A DNA stretch of 34,391 nucleotides from the NCBI GenBank assembly GCA_902609095.1, contig CACLQQ010000027.1, positions 1 to 34,391 on the forward strand, in the 5' to 3' direction. The stretch is from an uncultured Bacteroidota bacterium. GTDB taxonomy: Bacteria; Bacteroidota; Bacteroidia; Chitinophagales; Saprospiraceae. Position 1 is the stretch's first letter. Every line of letters starts with the position of its first letter. The notes under the pieces are model-generated. The model did no database searches. It was not told the DNA's origin and saw only the letters and a program-made list of their open reading frames with translations. The translations under genes and the position numbers were made by a program. Shown here one piece after another: positions 1 through 9,461 of the stretch.

Positions 1-1202
1 TTACCCCTTTCAGGACTTGATATAGGAAAATTAGGTATTCAATTTTTATCTCAAGAAATAGAAACTGACTTAGCGTCTTTTATCCCAGACTAACTCATCA
101 ATATAATTGGGCAATCTTCAAATATTAGAGAAGCCAACGATATAGTTTTATATGGTTTTGGGAGGATAGATAAATTAGCCGCTCGAAGAATCATAGAGAC
201 TACTGGTACAGGAAAACAGCTTAGACTAAGAGCTATTGTTGTTCGGCCTAAAATGACTGATAAATTTGAGGAAGTGACTAAAAGAGCCGCTCTGTTTCAA
301 TCTGACTCAGTGCATGGAGACTTTGGTGGTACAATATCTGTTGAGACAGGTGGGGAGGAGATAATAATTAATGGTAATAGAATAAGGCTTATCTATGCTC
401 AAAAACCAGAAGATATTGACTATACCAGTTTTGGAATTCAGAACGCAAAGGTCATCGACAACACAGGTGTTTGACGTGATAAAAATGGACTGAGTAGGCA
501 TTTAAAGCCTGAAATTGATTCAATTTTACTGCCTGCACCAGCTAAAGGTTATGTACCAAACATTCTATATGGTGTAAATAAAGAAAGTTATGACTTTGAT
601 CAAGAAAAGATATTCAGTACAGCATCTTGTACAACGAATGCTATTGTTCCTGTACTAAAAGTCATACATGACAAGTTTTTAATAGAAAAAGGTCATGTTG
701 AAACCATTCATTCTTATACGAATGATCAAAATCTTATTGATAATTTTCATAAAAAAGCAAGACGTGGTCGAGTAGCTCCAATAAATATGGTCTTAACCTC
801 AACAGGTGCGGCAAAAGCCGTGGCTAAAGTACTACCTGAATTAGGTGGTAAACTGAGCGGTAATACGGTACGGGTTCCTACGCCGAATGTTTCAATGGCT
901 ATCTTAAATCTTTCTCTTCGAAATAAAACGTCTGTTTAAAATGTTAATGATGTACATAACGATGCAGCATTACATGGTAATCTAATTGAGCAGATTATGT
1001 ATTCTCGCTCTACTGAATATGTTTCAAGCAATGCTATAGGAATGACAAGCACTCTCACAGTTGATGCACCTTCTACAATTGTATCTAGTGATGGAAAAAC
1101 TGCTATTCTCTATCTTAGGATGATTATGAATATGGATATACCTGTCAAGTGGTCAGACTTGCAAAACATGCAGCCAAAGTTCGTAGTTATATCCATTATT
1201 GA
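1..1202 (+). pseudogene. Glyceraldehyde-3-phosphate dehydrogenase, long Bacteroidota form, broken; 5' end outside window
   Basis: The frame starting at base 1 gives a GAPDH: an N-terminal extension, a Rossmann segment (FGRIDKLAAR at about 147-177), the catalytic stretch SASCTTN-like (about 622-642), HSYTNDQNLIDNF, RVPTPNVSMAILNL and a C-terminal end. It is interrupted by TAA at 91-93, TGA at 472-474 (in the family this codon is the Trp of TGxWRD) and TAA at 937-939 (expected Glu). A one-base loss near 1116-1122 moves the end into the next frame, where YEYGYTCQVV..LAKHAAKVRSYIHY runs to TGA at 1200-1202. The nucleotide-binding motif GRIGR reads GRIDK. The catalytic Cys is still encoded. Known role: glycolysis/gluconeogenesis; Bacteroidota often carry a second GAPDH, so this may be the dispensable copy (inference). 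The start lies upstream of the window. Confidence 0.93.
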
Positions 1203-1225
1203 TCTTCAATCTGCGCATTTAAAAG

Positions 1226-2086
1226 TTATCCTGTTCTTATGATCTTTTGCAAATTTCTTATAGAAATATATACAGCAGTTCTATGCCATATTTTGGCCAT
1301 TACCCATGCCTGTTGAATTATTAAAAACATTAGTACTAATCCAACTCCTGATATACCAATAAATCTCTCCAATAAGAAGTATATACAATAGCCTATAATC
1401 AATATTAGTAGGTAAAGTAGCATTGTCTTGGAATGATCTCCTACCCTAGCTATAACCTGCCTATAGCCTCGTTTGAAAACACTCCAAGACCAATGACTTT
1501 GATAAATCATGATATATCTGGTTTGTGTTGACCATGCGAATAGAAATGAAAGGCCAATAAAGTACAGTATACCCAAGAAAGCAAATAACCAGACTATCAT
1601 ATACTCGGCTACCCAATATTCTACCATATGAAACAAATTGGACATATAAGGTATCCAGATGACTAAAGTCCAGCCAATCGCTAAAATCCAAAAGAATATA
1701 CCGACTCCAATAAATCGCCGATAATAACACTTAACTCCTTGTTTGAAGTCATTAAAGTTATACCTTCTATGATATATACTATAGAGCAAACCACTTTGAA
1801 TAAATGTAGCTATGAGCATGTATGCCACGATCATTAATAAGGCAACAGTAGTGATGGCACCATAATCACTTGGGAAAATGCTCTTTAAGTCCTCTAAAAC
1901 GCTATAGTCATATCTGAATAGTAGCTCAATTTGATTAAGTGAATGATTGAGCTTCGAGATATATCTTCCAGCAAAGATCCCTACAAACATGGCTAGTCCT
2001 AATTGAATTAAATAGATTAACCCAATAACCTTACGCAGCTTTTTAGCCTCTCTAAATGATGATATGAGCGAATCTACACTGTTCAC
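1226..2086 (-). CDS. Polytopic membrane protein of unknown function
   Basis: A 286-residue protein with about six hydrophobic segments (roughly residues 20-40, 80-100, 130-150, 165-190, 220-240 and 245-265) and no catalytic motif that I recognise. Basic and aromatic residues are frequent between segments, as in small Bacteroidota inner-membrane proteins. The start is GTG at 2086, chosen because it overlaps the stop of the upstream M1 peptidase gene as GTGA (2086-2083); this implies translational coupling. The protein may assist or anchor the peptidase, but that is inference from the overlap alone. It ends 24 bases from the end of the dead GAPDH gene, convergently. Confidence 0.8.
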   Translation of the reverse strand: MNSVDSLISSFREAKKLRKVIGLIYLIQLGLAMFVGIFAGRYISKLNHSLNQIELLFRYDYSVLEDLKSIFPSDYGAITTVALLMIVAYMLIATFIQSGLLYSIYHRRYNFNDFKQGVKCYYRRFIGVGIFFWILAIGWTLVIWIPYMSNLFHMVEYWVAEYMIVWLFAFLGILYFIGLSFLFAWSTQTRYIMIYQSHWSWSVFKRGYRQVIARVGDHSKTMLLYLLILIIGYCIYFLLERFIGISGVGLVLMFLIIQQAWVMAKIWHRTAVYISIRNLQKIIRTG

Positions 2087-4014
2087 ATTAAAAAAGACAT
2101 GATTTGCATCAAATTCTGGGTCCAGTAAACTGCTCGATTGAAATATTTAAACACTGTGAATGGTGACGACTCGATGGTATAGCTGTTGTTATTAAGGTTT
2201 ACATCAATCCAGAGTTTATGATATGGATCTATCTCGGCAGTGAGCAAGCGTGATTCAGAACTGATAATAAATTGTTTCAGATCAGTTGGTTGAGCCCATG
2301 TAGTATCAATGGTAGAGCCATCTTCAAAAGTAAATCTAAGATCAACAGGTATATAGAAATCCTCTAATTGCTCAACGGTGATAGTAGAAATGATTGATCC
2401 ATTATGAGCAATTGTAGAAACAACAGTAGAGATAGCATAGTCGCAGACAGCGGTAGAGTCTAGCCCCAAGTTTAGTAAGCTAAGCACTTGATTAAATTCA
2501 AATTTGCTCAGCTCTAAACTGGCAATGTTCTTCACAAGAACTGCAAAGTCAGCTTTACGGGGATGTGTAAATTGATTGTTCTTAAAATAGATTCGCATCA
2601 TCCTGTAAAACACTTCATCACCCATGATATGCTTTAACGATCGTAGGATCATAGAGGTTTTAGCATAGATGAGACCCTTATAATCTCCCTTGATTTTCCA
2701 CGATTTCTCTGTAATCACACTGGCTCTACGATTTCTCATGCCTACATATTCGTCGCGAGACTTCGCACTATTAGATATGCGATAACCGAGGATGTCTACT
2801 AAAGAATTGTCTTCATCACCATAATAGGCTTCCATCACATTATCCTCAAAAAATGTAACAAACCCTTCATCAAGCCATGGTGCTTCTTTCTCATTATTAG
2901 CCAATATACCCATGAAGTATTGATGACAAAACTCATGTACTATTAAGGACTCTAGAGATTTAACGCCTTTAGGAAAGCCATAAAAAGAACCACCAGTTAT
3001 AAACGTAGGATACTCCATGAAACCAGAACGCATCCCTAACGCTGGCGGATCCATTACCGTAATTTTAGGATATGGATATGTGCCGACATGCACTTCCATA
3101 AACTCTAAGCTATTTTTAACCGCTCCGATGATTCTCGGTACCAAGCTCTTATGGTGACCTGGATAAAACAACTCGATATCCACTCCATTCCAATTATCAG
3201 TATGGATTTCAAAGTCAGGATATGCCACCCATGCAAAATCAATAACATCATTAGCTATGAAATGATAAGTTGTCGTTCCATCAACGTTGTCATCTTGAGT
3301 TGTTCTACACCCACTACCACCAACTTTCATGTGCTTTGCTGTAGTGATAGTCATGTCATAGGTTCCAAACTCCCCGTAGAATTCCATGCGTTGTAAGAAC
3401 TGATGGCAGTTCCATCCCCATACACCTGATTCGTCAGATTCATATACACCAAGTTTAGGGTACCAATGAACGAAAAAATGAAAATCGTTTTCAGCAAAGC
3501 CAACCCGTGCGATAGTCCGTGGCAACTTAGATATGAATTCTGTAAGCAAGACTAATGAGCCACCTGGAGCTATGGGATTCGTTAAGTCAATTTGAACTAC
3601 TGATTGATCTTTAGGATTATTATCTAATTTCTGTATGTAGCGCTGTTGTAGTTCTTTATCAATGCCTTCCTCTTTTATTGAGTTTAACCTAATATATCCC
3701 CAATCTTCTTCAGGTTTATTGGAAAGGTCTTGTCCCATAACATTATTTATGGATCCTCGGATATAGCTACTCTCCTCATCTTTGAATGCGTTGAGATACA
3801 TATACATTTCGACTTGATAAACAGTATCAGGGCTATTGTTAATCCATTCTATTTGCTGAGTTCCTGTAACAGTTTTAGTGTTATGATCTAAGGAAAGATT
3901 CATAACATAATTAGCTAATCGCCTACTGAGGATATCATTATCAAATGCACAGAAATCTTGGGCACATACAAGCTGAATATAGCTGGTCGTAATAATAAAA
4001 ATGATCGGTCTCAA
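2083..4014 (-). CDS. Secreted M1 family zinc metallopeptidase
   Basis: A 643-residue protein with a signal peptide (about residues 1-19, ending VCAQ) and an M1 aminopeptidase fold. The zinc motif is HEFCH at 360-364 with the third ligand Glu at 383 in WLDEG, giving the HExxH-18-E pattern. The exopeptidase-type loop is GFMEYPT at about 331-337, in place of the usual GGMEYP. The N-terminal beta-domain (about 25-270) and C-terminal helical part fit Bacteroidota M1 peptidases of 600-650 residues. It is expected to remove N-terminal residues from peptides in the periplasm or outside the cell. It overlaps the downstream membrane-protein gene by four bases and follows the acyltransferase gene by 42 bases on the same strand. 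It appears intact. Confidence 0.93.
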   Translation of the reverse strand: MRPIIFIITTSYIQLVCAQDFCAFDNDILSRRLANYVMNLSLDHNTKTVTGTQQIEWINNSPDTVYQVEMYMYLNAFKDEESSYIRGSINNVMGQDLSNKPEEDWGYIRLNSIKEEGIDKELQQRYIQKLDNNPKDQSVVQIDLTNPIAPGGSLVLLTEFISKLPRTIARVGFAENDFHFFVHWYPKLGVYESDESGVWGWNCHQFLQRMEFYGEFGTYDMTITTAKHMKVGGSGCRTTQDDNVDGTTTYHFIANDVIDFAWVAYPDFEIHTDNWNGVDIELFYPGHHKSLVPRIIGAVKNSLEFMEVHVGTYPYPKITVMDPPALGMRSGFMEYPTFITGGSFYGFPKGVKSLESLIVHEFCHQYFMGILANNEKEAPWLDEGFVTFFEDNVMEAYYGDEDNSLVDILGYRISNSAKSRDEYVGMRNRRASVITEKSWKIKGDYKGLIYAKTSMILRSLKHIMGDEVFYRMMRIYFKNNQFTHPRKADFAVLVKNIASLELSKFEFNQVLSLLNLGLDSTAVCDYAISTVVSTIAHNGSIISTITVEQLEDFYIPVDLRFTFEDGSTIDTTWAQPTDLKQFIISSESRLLTAEIDPYHKLWIDVNLNNNSYTIESSPFTVFKYFNRAVYWTQNLMQIMSFLM

Positions 4015-4056
4015 TGATAAAAAATCTGACGTTAAGATATCAAACCGTGAAACTAT

Positions 4057-4650
4057 TCAGCTTGTTTCTGACAGATATCTTTTATCTAATATGAATTGGT
4101 CTGGATTCTTACCTTGAATTGTACCATAGAATTCCATGACCTTACTAAGGTCAGCATTCATATCTCCTGTTAGTTGGATGGCTTCATAATGAATTCCAGC
4201 TATTTTATTTTTATAATCTACATAACCTAAACACATAGGAACATTAGCTTTTTGTGCAACATGATAAAAGCCTGATTTCCATTTTGGCTGCAGTCGTCTT
4301 GTGCCTTCTGGAGCAATAACTAAGGCTATTCGATCCATCTGGTTAAAAAAAGCAGCCATTTGATCTACCTGGCTAAGGGCAGAGCTTCTATCTTTCTTAG
4401 ACCCTCTGTTAATTCCTAAGCCACCTAATGGTTTAATGATCAAACCATTAGGGAATTTAACCCAATCATCTTTGATAGCAACCTTGATAGGTATACCTAA
4501 TACCCAGAATCCAACAATTACAAAAAAGAAATCCCAATTAGAGGTATGAGGCGCCGCAAGAACTACTGCTCTTTGGGCCTCTATCGGTATATGTTTGTCA
4601 ACTTTCCATCCTATAAGGAACAATATGATTTTTCCTATGATCTTTTTCAT
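4057..4650 (-). CDS. 1-acyl-glycerol-3-phosphate acyltransferase family protein (PlsC-like)
   Basis: A 197-residue protein of the PlsC/LPLAT superfamily. The acyl-transfer motif HTSNWD (HX4D) is at residues 35-40 and the phosphate-binding motif PEGTR at 114-118; both are complete. The N-terminus has one hydrophobic segment, so the protein probably sits at the inner face of the cytoplasmic membrane and acylates a lysophospholipid or related acceptor. The short length and the form of the HX4D motif match the group often seen in Bacteroidota near unrelated genes; the true acceptor cannot be told from sequence. It lies 55 bases downstream of the aminotransferase gene on the same strand and 42 bases upstream of the M1 peptidase gene, so co-transcription is likely. 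Confidence 0.88.
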   Translation of the reverse strand: MKKIIGKIILFLIGWKVDKHIPIEAQRAVVLAAPHTSNWDFFFVIVGFWVLGIPIKVAIKDDWVKFPNGLIIKPLGGLGINRGSKKDRSSALSQVDQMAAFFNQMDRIALVIAPEGTRRLQPKWKSGFYHVAQKANVPMCLGYVDYKNKIAGIHYEAIQLTGDMNADLSKVMEFYGTIQGKNPDQFILDKRYLSETS

Positions 4651-4705
4651 GAGGCCGTAAATATTAGGTATTATTTATTCTCATGAAAATTAATTGTTAG
4701 TTCAC

Positions 4706-5968
4706 TTATACTTTGGCCATCTCTTTTAGGGAATCAACAAAACTATCTAACTCTTCTATAGTAGTGTAAATGTTTGGAGTGATGCGACAACCTATAACTG
4801 GAGGTTCATGAATTCCAACAGTCCATATTTGATACTCTTCTAAGAGTATATTAGCCATTTCTTTTCCATTCATTCCTGAAATGCCAACGTTTGCAATGCC
4901 GCACGATCTATGCTCATCAATTGGGGTATTCACATGGATGTTAGGGATATCACGAACTTGATCTGACCAATATCTCTGTAGATATCTTAGTCTTGCTTCT
5001 TTTCGTTTCAGGCCTATTCGATTCATGTAATCTATTGCATCATTTACGGCCAAATCAGTATGAACTGGATGGGTACCTGTGTGATTTAATTTTTTGATAC
5101 TATCTTCCTCAACCCCCCATTCTGCAAAAAATGGCCAAATCTTTAGCCCCATCCCTTTCTTAACGTAGAGAAGTCCTGCTCCGAGTGGAACACTCAGCCA
5201 CTTATGAAGACTGGATCCATAATAGTCACAGTCCAAATCTTTGATGTCAAAATCTATATGACCGATGGCATGAGCTCCATCAACCATAACATCAACTCCA
5301 TATCCATGTGCCATATCACAGATTTTACGGATAGGGAGAATATGACCCGTTATGTTAATCATATGACAGACCATCAATAGCTTAGTTCGAGGCGTCATTG
5401 CTTCTTCATAAAGCTTAACTATTTGTTCATCATCTTTAGGATGATTAGGAACAGAGACAACTTTTGAACTAATGCCATACTTCCTTTCCATTAATTTAAA
5501 CTGATTTCTCATGGCACCATAATCTTGCTGAGCATAGACTGCTTCATCTCCTTCTTTCCATGGATAGCCGCCTATAATGGTGTCCAAAGATTCTGTTGTG
5601 TTTCTGGTGATTGCTACTTCATCTGTTTCAGCGCCAATCAGTTTAGCCAATCGAGCTGTGGCACGATCTTTATTCTTCCACTGGACTGTTCTCATATAGT
5701 AGGATGCGTGGTAATTAACATGCCTTGTATGATCGAGGTACTTCTCAAGAGTATACTGAGGAATCATGCAGTAATAACCATTCTCTAAGTTGATATAGTC
5801 GGGTTTAAGTCGGTACCCACTTCTAACAACTGCCCAATAGTCTTCATTGACAGCTACAGATTCTGGAGTTTCTTTATTAAGTATCAGATTCCACTGATAC
5901 AGTAATTCATAGAATGTTGGCGCTGCTATCCCTGTAGTTAGGGTCTTTATGAATTTACGTTTGTCCAT
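4706..5968 (-). CDS. PLP-dependent class V aminotransferase family protein with export signal
   Basis: A class V (fold type I) PLP enzyme related to cysteine desulfurase-like and isopenicillin-N-epimerase-like proteins. Counted from the Met at 5968, the Asp that contacts the PLP ring nitrogen is in MVDGAHAIGH (about residue 230) and the Schiff-base Lys is in GSSLHKWLS (about residue 256). I chose the internal ATG at 5968, because it begins MDKRKFIKTLTTG, a typical export signal of this family; a longer frame starting at 6016 adds 16 residues without family character. The enzyme is probably exported, an unusual but known situation for this subfamily. Substrate unknown. It heads the minus-strand group that continues into the acyltransferase and M1 peptidase genes, and is divergent from the gamma-glutamyltransferase. 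Confidence 0.88.
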   Translation of the reverse strand: MDKRKFIKTLTTGIAAPTFYELLYQWNLILNKETPESVAVNEDYWAVVRSGYRLKPDYINLENGYYCMIPQYTLEKYLDHTRHVNYHASYYMRTVQWKNKDRATARLAKLIGAETDEVAITRNTTESLDTIIGGYPWKEGDEAVYAQQDYGAMRNQFKLMERKYGISSKVVSVPNHPKDDEQIVKLYEEAMTPRTKLLMVCHMINITGHILPIRKICDMAHGYGVDVMVDGAHAIGHIDFDIKDLDCDYYGSSLHKWLSVPLGAGLLYVKKGMGLKIWPFFAEWGVEEDSIKKLNHTGTHPVHTDLAVNDAIDYMNRIGLKRKEARLRYLQRYWSDQVRDIPNIHVNTPIDEHRSCGIANVGISGMNGKEMANILLEEYQIWTVGIHEPPVIGCRITPNIYTTIEELDSFVDSLKEMAKV

Positions 5969-6050
5969 AATCGTTAATAATGTTCCCACAAGATAGTCAA
6001 CTGAAATGAATCTCAATGCCTAACTTAATCCTTGAAAAAAGCCATATCGC

Positions 6051-7910
6051 ATGTTTTACAAGAAAAGAATTTTAATCTCTATTTTAGTTGCTGTCCTGTT
6101 TATTACAGATCTGATTGGACAAAAAACACAAAAGCCAATACTTCACGCAAAAGAATGGATTGCTATAACAGGAAAGCCATTGGGGGCAACTGCTGGTGCC
6201 CAAACATTTATAAAAGGAGGGAATGCTATTGATGCATCATGTGCAATGCTTGCCGCAACAGCTACTATGTGGGATGTCTTGAGTTGGGGTGGAGAAACTC
6301 AAGCGCTTATTTATAATCCAAATACTAAAAAGGTCATAGGCATTAATGCTCTTGGGATTGCGCCAACAGGTGCTACTGCTGAGTTCTTTTTGGATCAGGA
6401 CATGGATTATCCTCCACCCTATGGCCCATTAGCCGCTGTTACACCTGGTACTCCGGGTGGGTTAATGACAATGCTGGCAGAATGGGGAACGATGTCTTTG
6501 GCTGAAGTTTTACAACCAGCTATGGATATGGCGAAAGGCTATCCTATAGAAGCGCAGACGGCCAATAGTATCGAGCAGCATAAAGATCGAATTAGAGAAT
6601 GGCCTTATTCAAAAGAAGTCTATCTGACACATGAAGGAGAGGAACGAGAAGGGCCTTATCCTGGTGAAATGTTCATACAAGAGAATCTGGTCAACACATT
6701 AACAAAATTAGTTCAATCAGAGGCGGAAGCAATTGCTATAGGTAAAAGTCGCAAGGAGGCCATTTATGCCGCTTATGATAGATTCTATAGAGGAGATATA
6801 GCTCAGGAATTAGTTAGAGGGACACAAGAACAAGGTGGGCTTATTACCATGGAAGATTTAGATCGATGGCAGGTTTACATAGAAGAACCAGAAGTAACCA
6901 ATTATAAAGGAATAGACGTCTATAAATTAACCTCATGGGTTCAAAGTCCTGTCATGTTGCAAGCTCTCAATATGATAGAGGATATGGACTTTAATACCAT
7001 GCCGTACAATACGACGAAATATATACATATGCTCTATCAAGTGATGAATATGAGTTTTGCCGATCGAGACTTTTATTATGGGGATCCATACTTTGAGCCG
7101 AAAGAACCTATGACGGGCTTACTATCAAAAGAGTATGCAAAAGAAAGAGCAAAGAAGATTGATTGGGAGAAAAATGATGAAAACATCATGCCCGGTGATC
7201 CCTATCCCTATCAACAAGAGCAAAATCCTTTTCTCGATTTATTAAACGGATGGGGAAAAGAGGAGACCAGTAGTTTTAGTCCTAAGCCTAATCTGTCTGA
7301 TGAGTTTCCAGTGGATGATGTTTTTTATACTGGGACTACCTCTATTCAAGCCGCTGATGCAGAAGGTTGGGTGGTGTCTATTACACCCAGTGGTGGCTGG
7401 GTGCCAGCTGTTATTGCAGGTGAGACTGGTGTTGGCCTAAGTCAAAGAATGCAAAGCTTTGTCCTTAGAACAGAGGAGAATCCATATAACGTTATAGAGC
7501 CAGGTAAGCGTCCCCGTGCTACCCTTACACCAAGTATGGCCTTAAAAGATGGAAGGCCATATGTTTCCTTTGCGGTTCAAGGAGGTGATAGCCAAGATCA
7601 AAACTCGCTACAGTTTTTCTTAAATATGGTAGAATACGATATGAATGTACAAGAGGCTGTAGAAGCTGCTAATATAAATAGCTTCCAAATGCATGGTTCT
7701 TTTGGGAAACATGATAAATCGCCAGGGAAATTATTACTGCATGAGTCTACACCCTACTGGACGCGTAAAGAACTCAAAGAAATGGGTTATCAATTAGAGT
7801 TCAGCAATCGTACTTCGGGACCTTTGAATGCAATATTCTTTGACTGGGAACACGGTACCATGTGGGGCGGTAGTAGTAACCATGGAGAAGATTATGGCAT
7901 AGGCTGGTAA
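6051..7910 (+). CDS. Gamma-glutamyltransferase family protein (Ntn hydrolase)
   Basis: A 619-residue protein with a signal peptide (about 1-23) and the gamma-glutamyltranspeptidase fold. The expected self-cleavage nucleophile is the first Thr of GTTSIQAADAEG, at about residue 429; the motif is TTS where classical enzymes have TTH. Conserved family stretches include GGNAIDA (about 56-62), AAVTPGTPGG and RPRATLTPSMAL. Proteins of this kind in Bacteroidota are secreted hydrolases of glutathione or other gamma-glutamyl compounds, or cleave related amides; the exact substrate is not visible. The gene faces away from the aminotransferase gene across an 82-base gap. It is intact, unlike the enoyl-CoA hydratase gene that follows 27 bases later. 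Confidence 0.92.
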   Translation: MFYKKRILISILVAVLFITDLIGQKTQKPILHAKEWIAITGKPLGATAGAQTFIKGGNAIDASCAMLAATATMWDVLSWGGETQALIYNPNTKKVIGINALGIAPTGATAEFFLDQDMDYPPPYGPLAAVTPGTPGGLMTMLAEWGTMSLAEVLQPAMDMAKGYPIEAQTANSIEQHKDRIREWPYSKEVYLTHEGEEREGPYPGEMFIQENLVNTLTKLVQSEAEAIAIGKSRKEAIYAAYDRFYRGDIAQELVRGTQEQGGLITMEDLDRWQVYIEEPEVTNYKGIDVYKLTSWVQSPVMLQALNMIEDMDFNTMPYNTTKYIHMLYQVMNMSFADRDFYYGDPYFEPKEPMTGLLSKEYAKERAKKIDWEKNDENIMPGDPYPYQQEQNPFLDLLNGWGKEETSSFSPKPNLSDEFPVDDVFYTGTTSIQAADAEGWVVSITPSGGWVPAVIAGETGVGLSQRMQSFVLRTEENPYNVIEPGKRPRATLTPSMALKDGRPYVSFAVQGGDSQDQNSLQFFLNMVEYDMNVQEAVEAANINSFQMHGSFGKHDKSPGKLLLHESTPYWTRKELKEMGYQLEFSNRTSGPLNAIFFDWEHGTMWGGSSNHGEDYGIGW

Positions 7911-7937
7911 TCTCATAAATCAAATGTCTAATAAATC

Positions 7938-8701
7938 ATGTCAAAAGTTCTCACAGATCCGGGAGGTGTGATATACTGATAGTAACGATCAATAGGCCAG
8001 AATTAAAGAATGCTGTCGATCATGAGAACGCCAGTCTTTTGGCTAAGGTTTTTTCTGATTTTGATCATAATCCCAATTATAAGATAGCGGTTTTAACTGG
8101 AGCAGGAGGGTCATTTTGTTCAGGTGCAAATCTTAAGTTAATAGCGCAAACATCAGAAAATATGCCTCAACTCAACTTAACAGGTAATGCTCCATTAGGA
8201 GTATCAAGAATGATCATGAGTAAGCAAGTCATTGCTGCTGTAGAAGGATATGCTGTAGCTAGTGGTTTAGAGCTTGCCTTATGGTGTGACTTGAGGGTAG
8301 CTTCCGAAGACTCTGTTTTTGGTGTGCTGTGCAGAAGATTCGGTATGCCACTCGTGGATGGAGGAACGATTCGTTTGCCCAGATTGATTGATCAGAGTTA
8401 TGCTATGGATATGATTCTGACAGGTCGAGAAGTCTCTACTAAAGAGGTCAAGCAAATGGTATTGGTAAACCGTCTCTATGGAAATGGAAAATGATTAGAA
8501 GAAGCCTATGCCCTGGCGAAGAAAATTTCACGATATCCACAAGCTTGTATGAGATCAGATGGTCTATCATCCATAGCGCAATCGAGTCTAACAGCGGAAG
8601 AAGCTTTAATCAACAAAAGTAAAAAGTATTTGCAAGTCTTAGAGAGTGGTGAAACCTTTCTCGGGCTAATAGATTTTTATCAGGTGAATTCTAATTTGTA
8701 A
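7938..8701 (+). pseudogene. Enoyl-CoA hydratase/isomerase (crotonase family), broken
   Basis: ATG at 7938 opens the gene, but an extra TA near 7973-7975 shifts the frame; the true frame resumes at CTG 7976 (LIVTINRPELKNAVD). The family then reads clearly: GAGGSFCSGANLK (first oxyanion-hole region), AAVEGYAVASGLELALWCDLRVA (second), then FGVLCRRFGMPLVDGGTIRLP. TGA at 8492-8494 cuts the protein, with a good C-terminal part (LEEAYALAKKI..LESGETFLGLIDF) running to TAA at 8699-8701. The second oxyanion-hole motif has Ser where the family has AGG. One dinucleotide insertion plus one nonsense codon are enough to kill it. It would have acted on acyl-CoA compounds; the exact reaction is unknown. It lies between the intact GGT and a secreted-protein gene. 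Confidence 0.92.
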
Positions 8702-8712
8702 TTTTGAATTAT

Positions 8713-9453
8713 ATGATTACTCTTATATACAGATTTATAGCGATTTTAATATTGGTGTTTTGTTTCGGAGTTGGAACAAACGCTCAAAGTCTTATTGGAG
8801 CTTGGGAGGGATATTCGACCTCTGTAAGTGGTGAAAAGCTTAGAAATGTGATGATCTTTTCTGATAGTTATCAAGTCCTTTCAACCTATAATGCTGAGAC
8901 TGGAGCATTTATACATAGTAATGGTGGAAGCTATTCTTTAGAAGGGACTACCATGACAGAAGTTTTTGAGTTTCATACTGATGATACATCGAGGATTGGC
9001 AAGTCAATTACATTTGACATAAACCTTACAGATCAAAAATTGAGTACAGCCGGTCACGGATTAGAGTTAAATAGAATTGATAATGGCGGCCCAGGAAAGT
9101 TACAAGGTTCATGGCTTATCTCAGGTAGAATTAGAGACGGGAAAACACAAAATAGGGATACAAGTCGTCCAAGGAAAACTATGAAAATGCTATCTGGAAC
9201 ACGATTCCAATGGATCGCCTACAATACCGAGACTAAAGAATTCAAAGGTACTGGTGGGGGAACGTACACTACTATAGATGGTAAGTATACAGAGACTATA
9301 GAATTCTTCTCCAGAGATGACTCAAGAGTTGGGATGAGTTTAGAGTTTGATTATGACATAATTAATGCGGATTGGCATCATTCAGGATTGTCAAGTAAAG
9401 GGAACCCCATTCATGAAATCTGGAGTGTCAGGACACCGGAAGGGACAAAATAA
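8713..9453 (+). CDS. Secreted protein with two lipocalin-like repeats
   Basis: About 246 residues with a clear signal peptide ending GTNAQ. The mature part contains two tandem copies of one beta-rich unit of about 105 residues. Each copy has, in order, a start of LxGxW, then YNxET..F...GGxY, T.T.EFxxxDxSRxGxSxxFD, and a closing strand. I recognise the general form of calycin/lipocalin-like Bacteroidota proteins but not a named family. ATG 8713 is taken as the start; TTG 8704, three codons upstream, is possible and only 2 bases from the dead enoyl-CoA hydratase. It is followed 8 bases later by the dead SDR gene, so this gene has stayed intact between two broken ones. Confidence 0.78.
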   Translation: MITLIYRFIAILILVFCFGVGTNAQSLIGAWEGYSTSVSGEKLRNVMIFSDSYQVLSTYNAETGAFIHSNGGSYSLEGTTMTEVFEFHTDDTSRIGKSITFDINLTDQKLSTAGHGLELNRIDNGGPGKLQGSWLISGRIRDGKTQNRDTSRPRKTMKMLSGTRFQWIAYNTETKEFKGTGGGTYTTIDGKYTETIEFFSRDDSRVGMSLEFDYDIINADWHHSGLSSKGNPIHEIWSVRTPEGTK

Positions 9454-9461
9454 ATTATATC

